NCBI RefSeq assembly: GCF_024171815.1
Contig: NZ_JAMTCJ010000003.1
Location: 496,001 to 560,000 of the forward strand
Length of the DNA stretch: 64,000 bases
Source of the DNA: Williamsia maris
GTDB lineage: Bacteria > Actinomycetota > Actinomycetes > Mycobacteriales > Mycobacteriaceae
Reading direction: 5' to 3'
Positions 59,737 to 64,000 of the stretch are shown piece by piece. The notes beneath the pieces are model-generated. The model had not been told where the DNA came from. It searched no databases and worked only from the letters and a program-made list of their open reading frames with translations. The position numbers and the translations under genes were made by a program. Within the stretch, counting starts at the first letter, position 1. Every line of letters starts with the position of its first letter.

Positions 59737-60951
59737 TCAGGTGGCCGGTGCGGGGTCCCCGTCGGACGTGTCGGTGGTCGTTTCGGCACGTTCGACGGGT
59801 TGTTTCGGCCCGCTCGGCGGAGCGGCGCCCTTCTCCTCGGCGTCCTCTGCATCGGAGTCACCGTCACCGACCGCGACGTCCTCGCCCGTCCGCTTCGACA
59901 CCTGCTCGCCGTAGTAGCGCAGGACGACGGCCAGCGACGCCGCGACCGGCACGGCGAGGAACGCACCGATGATGCCGAACGCGGTACCGCCCAACGTGAC
60001 CGCCAGCAGGACGATGACCGCGTGCAAATTCATCGACTTCGACTGCAGCCAGGGCTGGAGGATGTTCCCCTCGAGCTGCTGCACCGCCAGGATGATGGCC
60101 AACACGATCAGCGCGGTGACCACGCCGTTCGACACGAGTGCGATCAGCACCGCCAGACCGCCGGCGACGAACGCACCGACGATCGGGATGAAGCCACCGA
60201 TGAACGTGATGATCGCCAACGCATACGCCAGCGGCACACCGAGAATCACCAAACCGATACCGATCAACACCGCGTCAACGAGGCTGACCAGGGCCTGGGT
60301 CCGGATGAAACCGCCCAGCGTCGCCCACACCCGGCTGAGCACCTCGGCGAGATGCGGGGCGGCGGGCATGCCGACGGTACGACGCAGCCACGGGATGAAC
60401 CGCGGCCCGTCCTTGAGGAAGAAGAACGTCGCGACGACCGCGCTGAACAAGGTCACGAGCGCCGACGTGGCCGCACTGACGCCGGTGAACAGACCGGACG
60501 CGATCTGCGAACTACTCGACTGCAGTCGGTCGGTGATGGCGGCGACCGCGGAGTCCAGCTGGTCGTCGCTGACGTTGAGGGGCGGTCCGTGCAGCCAGTC
60601 CTGCACCTGGACCACGCCCTGTGACGCGCGGTCGGCCAACTCGGTGGACTGGTCGACGATCCCCGGCGCGACCGCCGCGATCACGCCGGCCACGACGCCG
60701 ACCGCGATGAGCAACACGATCAGGACCGCGAGAGCCGGCGGCAGTCCCTTGCGGCGCAACCATTTCACCGGCGGCCACAGGACCGTGCACACGATGATCG
60801 ACAGCACGACCGGCAGGATGATCACCCATCCCTTGCCGATGAGCCATCCGACGATCCACAGTGCCGCCGCGACGGCGACGAACTGGACGGCGATCAACGA
60901 ACTCGATCGGAGATGCGTCGCGAAGATCGATCCCCGAGTCGGAGGTGTCAT
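59737..60951 (-). CDS. AI-2E family transporter/permease
   Basis: A 404-residue membrane protein with about eight spans. VILPVVLSIIVCTVLWPPVKWLRRKGLPPALAVL, FFFLKDG, GIGLVILGVPLAYALAIITFIGGFIPIVGAFVAG and the QQLEGNILQPWLQSKSMNLHAV signature identify the AI-2E/UPF0118 family. Members export various small molecules, including AI-2 or Na+; the true substrate here is unknown. A C-terminal acidic/Thr tail of about 45 residues is extra. GGAGG lies just before ATG 60951. Confidence 0.88.
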   Translation of the reverse strand: MTPPTRGSIFATHLRSSSLIAVQFVAVAAALWIVGWLIGKGWVIILPVVLSIIVCTVLWPPVKWLRRKGLPPALAVLIVLLIAVGVVAGVIAAVAPGIVDQSTELADRASQGVVQVQDWLHGPPLNVSDDQLDSAVAAITDRLQSSSSQIASGLFTGVSAATSALVTLFSAVVATFFFLKDGPRFIPWLRRTVGMPAAPHLAEVLSRVWATLGGFIRTQALVSLVDAVLIGIGLVILGVPLAYALAIITFIGGFIPIVGAFVAGGLAVLIALVSNGVVTALIVLAIILAVQQLEGNILQPWLQSKSMNLHAVIVLLAVTLGGTAFGIIGAFLAVPVAASLAVVLRYYGEQVSKRTGEDVAVGDGDSDAEDAEEKGAAPPSGPKQPVERAETTTDTSDGDPAPAT

Positions 60952-60972
60952 GGACCAATCGTCACACATCGG

Positions 60973-61941
60973 TCAGTTCGCGAGCGACCGGACTTTCTCG
61001 ATCAGATCGGACTCGCAGACGGCGAGGAACCCGTCGACGTCGGGGCCGGCGTTCAGCAGGGACAGGTGGTCGAAACCCGCGTCGACGAACTCCTTCGCGC
61101 CCTGCACGTGCGCGTCGAGGTCGGGACCGCAGGACATTCCGTCGGCGATGTCGGAGTGCCGCACCAGTGCGGTCGCGGCCTCGAAGTTGATCGGATTGGG
61201 CAGTTCCGCCTGCACCTTCCACCCGGTGAGTCCGAACCGGAACTTCTCGTGTGCCGACGCCACCGCGGTGTCGACGTCGGTGGCCCAGGCCATCGGCACC
61301 TCGGTGTAGCGCGGACCGGAGCCGCCGCCCTCGCCGTAGGCCGAGATCAGATCCGCCTTCGGCTCGGTGGTGAACAGCCCGTCGCCGATCTCCCCCGCGA
61401 GCGCCGCGGACTCCTTGCCGCCCGCCGCCACCACGATCGGCGGCAGCGTGTCCGGGATGTCGAAGACCCGGGCGTCGTCGAGGGTGATGTGCTGCCCGCG
61501 ATACGAGTGGTAGCCGTCGGTCCACAGCAGGCGCATCACCTCGATCGACTCGCGCAGCATCTCCTGACGGATGTGCGCGCTCGGCCACGGGGCGCCGGTG
61601 ATGTGCTCGTTGAGTCGTTCGCCCGTTCCGAGACCCAAGGTGAAGCGCCCGTCGGCCAGGATCTGCGTCGTCGCCGCGGCCTGCGCGATGATCGCCGGGT
61701 GATACCGGATGAACGGACAGGTGACGCCGGTCGCGAGCTCGAGTCGGTCGGTCTGCACCGCGATCGCGGCGAGCATCGACCAGGCGAACCCGGAGTGCTT
61801 GTGGCTGTAGAGCCACGGATGGAAGTGGTCACTGATCTCGACGAAGTCGAAACCCGCGCGTTCGGCCGCGACCGCCTGACGGACGATCTCCTTCGGGTCG
61901 AAGGTCTCGGCCATCAGCTTGAACCCGACTTTCAACGGCAT
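60973..61941 (-). CDS. F420-dependent LLM oxidoreductase (FGD-like)
   Basis: A 322-residue TIM-barrel oxidoreductase close to F420-dependent glucose-6-phosphate dehydrogenase in layout: VGFKLMAETFDPKEIVRQAVAAERAGFDFVEISDHFHPW, RFTLGLGTGERLNE and PIVVAAGGKESAALAGEIGDGLFTT. The SDHFHPW...GSGERLNE pattern is of F420 users, consistent with fbiC. It may reduce F420 with a sugar phosphate or another substrate. It is followed by a PfpI-like gene, 3 bp apart. Confidence 0.85.
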   Translation of the reverse strand: MPLKVGFKLMAETFDPKEIVRQAVAAERAGFDFVEISDHFHPWLYSHKHSGFAWSMLAAIAVQTDRLELATGVTCPFIRYHPAIIAQAAATTQILADGRFTLGLGTGERLNEHITGAPWPSAHIRQEMLRESIEVMRLLWTDGYHSYRGQHITLDDARVFDIPDTLPPIVVAAGGKESAALAGEIGDGLFTTEPKADLISAYGEGGGSGPRYTEVPMAWATDVDTAVASAHEKFRFGLTGWKVQAELPNPINFEAATALVRHSDIADGMSCGPDLDAHVQGAKEFVDAGFDHLSLLNAGPDVDGFLAVCESDLIEKVRSLAN

Positions 61942-61944
61942 GGG

Positions 61945-62502
61945 TCAGCTCGCCGCGAAAACCGAGGTCAGCTTCGCGCAGAACGCGGGCAGGTCATCCG
62001 GGTTCCGGCTGGAGACCAGCGTGTTCGGCCCTGCGGTGCACTCGACGACCTCCTCGTCGACCCAGGTGCCACCCGCGTTGCGGATGTCGGTCTGCAGGCT
62101 CGGCCACGAGGTGATGGTGCGGCCGGCGAGGACCCCGCCCTCGATCAGCGTCCAGGGTGCGTGGCAGATCGCCGCCACCGGCTTGCCCTCGTCGAAGAAG
62201 CTGCGGGCGAACGCGACCGCGGTGTCCTGGGTGCGTAGGTAGTCGGGGTTGGCGACGCCACCGGGCAACACGAGACCGTCGAAATCACCGACCGAGACCG
62301 ACTCGACGGTGTCGTCCACCGGGAAGGTGTCGGCGGCGTCGAGATGGTTGAAGGCCTGCACGGTGCCCGAGACGGTGGACACCAGCCGAGGCGTCCCACC
62401 GGCCTGCTTCACGGCCTCCCAGGGCTCGGTGAGCTCCACCTGCTCGATTCCCTCGGGGGCAACGAGGAATGCAATGGTCTTGCCGTTCAGATCGTCGGTC
62501 AT
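61945..62502 (-). CDS. DJ-1/PfpI family protein (protease/deglycase type)
   Basis: A 185-residue class I glutamine amidotransferase-like protein. The nucleophile elbow AICHAPWTL has Cys113 and His114, with TVESVSVGDFDGLVLPGG and Glu22-type residue (VAPEGIEQVEL) completing the triad. Family members act as stress chaperone/deglycases or intracellular proteases. It stops three bases before the F420 oxidoreductase gene start in the leftward direction, so the two are likely co-transcribed. Confidence 0.87.
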   Translation of the reverse strand: MTDDLNGKTIAFLVAPEGIEQVELTEPWEAVKQAGGTPRLVSTVSGTVQAFNHLDAADTFPVDDTVESVSVGDFDGLVLPGGVANPDYLRTQDTAVAFARSFFDEGKPVAAICHAPWTLIEGGVLAGRTITSWPSLQTDIRNAGGTWVDEEVVECTAGPNTLVSSRNPDDLPAFCAKLTSVFAAS

Positions 62503-62551
62503 CGACTGTTCCTTACTTCTCGACCGCGTGGGCGTACGCCAGCGGTGGGTG

Positions 62552-62830
62552 TCAGTGGTCGCGGAGCAGATCGACGAGGTCGGACTTGTTCATGTCCGAG
62601 TACCCATGCAGATCAAGCTCTTTCGCGCGGGATTTGAGTTCGTCGACGGTCCATTCCTCGTACGACGGCGACGTCCCGCCGGAATGTCCGACGTCGGATC
62701 GCCCACGGTTCGCCGCGGCGTTGGAGATGCGGGCCGACTTCTCCTTGGAGTTGCCGTCGTCCCGCAACTTCTCGTACAGATCCGGGTCCTTCAGCTGAGG
62801 CTGAGACTCCGCCGATTCCTTCTCGGGCAT
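62552..62830 (-). CDS. Small Rho_N-domain protein
   Basis: A 92-residue acidic/basic protein. Residues about 57-92 (YEEWTVDELKSRAKELDLHGYSDMNKSDLVDLLRDH) match the Rho termination factor N-terminal (SAP-like) domain, a nucleic-acid-binding helix-extended-helix. The N-terminal half is charged and probably disordered. AGGAGG lies before ATG 62830. Such small proteins are widespread and of unknown role in actinobacteria. Confidence 0.82.
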   Translation of the reverse strand: MPEKESAESQPQLKDPDLYEKLRDDGNSKEKSARISNAAANRGRSDVGHSGGTSPSYEEWTVDELKSRAKELDLHGYSDMNKSDLVDLLRDH

Positions 62831-63049
62831 CTGTTGTCCTCCTACGAGTCCGAACACCGACCGCGACGCCACCCGGCGCCGAATCGTGTGAGGTCTGGAG
62901 CGAGATCTCGTGCCGCCGCCGACGGCCATGCGCGACACGGGCTTACGCGAAACAGGTGTTCAGCAGCGTTCTCGGCTGACCTTTCGACGCTACACGACAA
63001 GGTCAGGAAAGGCAGCGGCCTCGAGTGCACGTGTACTTTCGAGGGGGTG

Positions 63050-64000
63050 ATGCGATTCCCGACAATCCCGGCAGGCGGCGGCCGCGCGGCGGTCGCGACG
63101 GCCACCACCGCGGCGTTCCTCCTGGTCGCGGCCTGCGGCAACGGCTCGAGTGACACCTCCCCGACCTCGGCCTCCCCCGGGGCGTCCGGCTCAGCAGGCA
63201 GCGCGACCCCCACATCCGGCGAGGCCCGGGTCACCGATGTGATGACCGGCCTCGATCACCCGTGGGATGTCGCGATCGACGGTGACGGGAACATCGTGAC
63301 CGGCGAACGATCCGGCCGGATCATGATGCGGCACAACGATGGCCGCGTCGCCCAGGTCCAGGCCGACACCTCCGGCGTCGACGCCAAGGGCGAAGCCGGG
63401 TTCATGGGTCTGGCGCTCGCCGACGACTTCGCGCAGAGCCGATCGGTCTACACGTGTTTCGCCAGCACCGCCGGTGACGTCCGCGTGGTCCGGTGGACGG
63501 CGGCAGCAGACTGGTCGTCGATGCGTCAGGTCGCCGACGTGGTCACCGGGATCCCGCTCGGGTCGTCCGGACGGCACAGCGGATGTCGGATCCTGCCGGC
63601 TGCCGACGGCACACTGTTCGTGTCCACCGGCGACACCGCGAACCCAACCGCGCCCCAGGATCTGAAGAACCTGGGCGGCAAGGTCCTTCACGTCAACGCC
63701 GACGGCACCCCGGCCGCGGGCACGTTCGAGGGCAGCATCGTCTACGACTACGGTCACCGCAATCCGCAGGGACTCGCCTTCGCCCCCGGAACCGATCGCC
63801 TGTACGTGACCGAACACGGGCCCGACATCGACGACGAACTCAACCAGGTTCTGCCGCAGGCGAACTACGGATGGGATCCGAACACCGGGTCCGGTTCCTA
63901 CGACGAGTCGGTGCCGATGACCGACACCGACCGGCACCCCGGCTCGACACCGGCCATCTGGTCCTCGGGCGACCCGACGCTGGCGATCTCCGACGTGGAC
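63050..64000 (+). CDS. PQQ-dependent sugar/aldose dehydrogenase-like lipoprotein (C-terminus cut by window end)
   Basis: At least 317 residues of an exported lipoprotein with lipidated Cys29 (VAAC), a Ser/Thr linker and a six-bladed propeller of the glucose/sorbosone dehydrogenase family. GLDHPWDVAIDGDG, GEAGFMGLALADDF, RHSGCRILPAADGTLFVSTGD, GGKVLHVNADG, GHRNPQGLAFAPGTD and TEHGPDIDDELN are blade and PQQ/Ca-binding motifs. In M. tuberculosis LppZ has this architecture. The reading frame is open at the last base, so the C-terminal blades lie outside. GGGGG lies two bases before ATG 63050. Confidence 0.85.
   Translation, partial: MRFPTIPAGGGRAAVATATTAAFLLVAACGNGSSDTSPTSASPGASGSAGSATPTSGEARVTDVMTGLDHPWDVAIDGDGNIVTGERSGRIMMRHNDGRVAQVQADTSGVDAKGEAGFMGLALADDFAQSRSVYTCFASTAGDVRVVRWTAAADWSSMRQVADVVTGIPLGSSGRHSGCRILPAADGTLFVSTGDTANPTAPQDLKNLGGKVLHVNADGTPAAGTFEGSIVYDYGHRNPQGLAFAPGTDRLYVTEHGPDIDDELNQVLPQANYGWDPNTGSGSYDESVPMTDTDRHPGSTPAIWSSGDPTLAISDVD

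Noticed and set aside
1-64000. tRNA, rRNA, insertion sequence or prophage genes
   Set aside because: No tRNA cloverleaf, rRNA stretch, transposase motif, integrase or phage structural gene was recognised in either strand.

Overview
The window is high-GC DNA from a mycolic-acid-containing actinobacterium of the order Mycobacteriales, most likely Gordonia or a close relative. The evidence is the co-occurrence of mycothiol (mshB), coenzyme F420 (fbiC plus two F420-type LLM oxidoreductases), an Ag85-type mycolyltransferase, a wax-ester/triacylglycerol acyltransferase and LpqW/LpqE-type lipoproteins. The genus is inferred from gene content, not from a search. No rRNA, tRNA, insertion sequence, phage gene or CRISPR array was recognised.

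Positions 1-25,250 are a conserved chromosomal backbone. Read right to left it follows the M. tuberculosis order Rv1157c, Rv1159A (phhB), Rv1160 (mutT2), Rv1165 (typA), Rv1166 (lpqW), Rv1170 (mshB), Rv1171, Rv1173 (fbiC), Rv1177 (fdxC), Rv1178 (dapC); this order is recalled from the reference genome. Inserted into it are a cysteine dioxygenase/rhodanese pair, a frameshifted DUF6745 gene, a beta-propeller lipoprotein, a tandem pair of secreted DUF4185 proteins, a ThiBPQ-like ABC transporter and a 58-residue Cys-rich gene with an iron-box-like site upstream. Many neighbours overlap by four bases (ATGA/GTGA), indicating coupled operons.

Positions 25,250-44,900 are mixed metabolic and accessory genes: a sugar-porter MFS protein, an HhH-GPD repair protein, an LpqE-like lipoprotein, a protein built from a perfect decapeptide repeat, a split transketolase pair, a WS/DGAT acyltransferase, a DszC-like flavin enzyme, an LLM oxidoreductase, cspA with a structured leader, a variant ROK kinase, a RecQ-type helicase, a crotonase, an Old Yellow Enzyme, a TetR-controlled flavin monooxygenase with two perfect palindromic operators, a NUDIX hydrolase and a mycolyltransferase.

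Positions 44,980-52,830 form a catabolic island: HyuA/HyuB hydantoinase subunits, an N-carbamoylsarcosine-amidase-like hydrolase, a class III CoA-transferase and a FadR-type regulator in one leftward operon, with a divergent HMG-CoA-lyase-family gene. Two matching operator candidates lie between the divergent transcripts, and related 40-bp repeats in the same orientation bracket the island. The genes suggest opening of a cyclic ureide or lactam, amide hydrolysis, CoA activation and C-C cleavage; the substrate is unknown.

Positions 52,830-64,000 hold membrane and secreted proteins, a phosphodiesterase, an SDR, an alkyltransferase-like protein, a small P-loop kinase, YchF, an AI-2E-family transporter, an F420-dependent oxidoreductase, a PfpI/DJ-1 protein, a small Rho_N-domain protein and the start of a PQQ-type sugar dehydrogenase lipoprotein cut by the window end.

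The most unusual signal is a short motif, GTTGGGC, arranged with an exact 21-bp period (two helical turns) at three separate places. Two arrays are intergenic with arms in opposite orientation; the third lies inside the 3' end of the FadR-type gene, where it is translated as a heptapeptide repeat.
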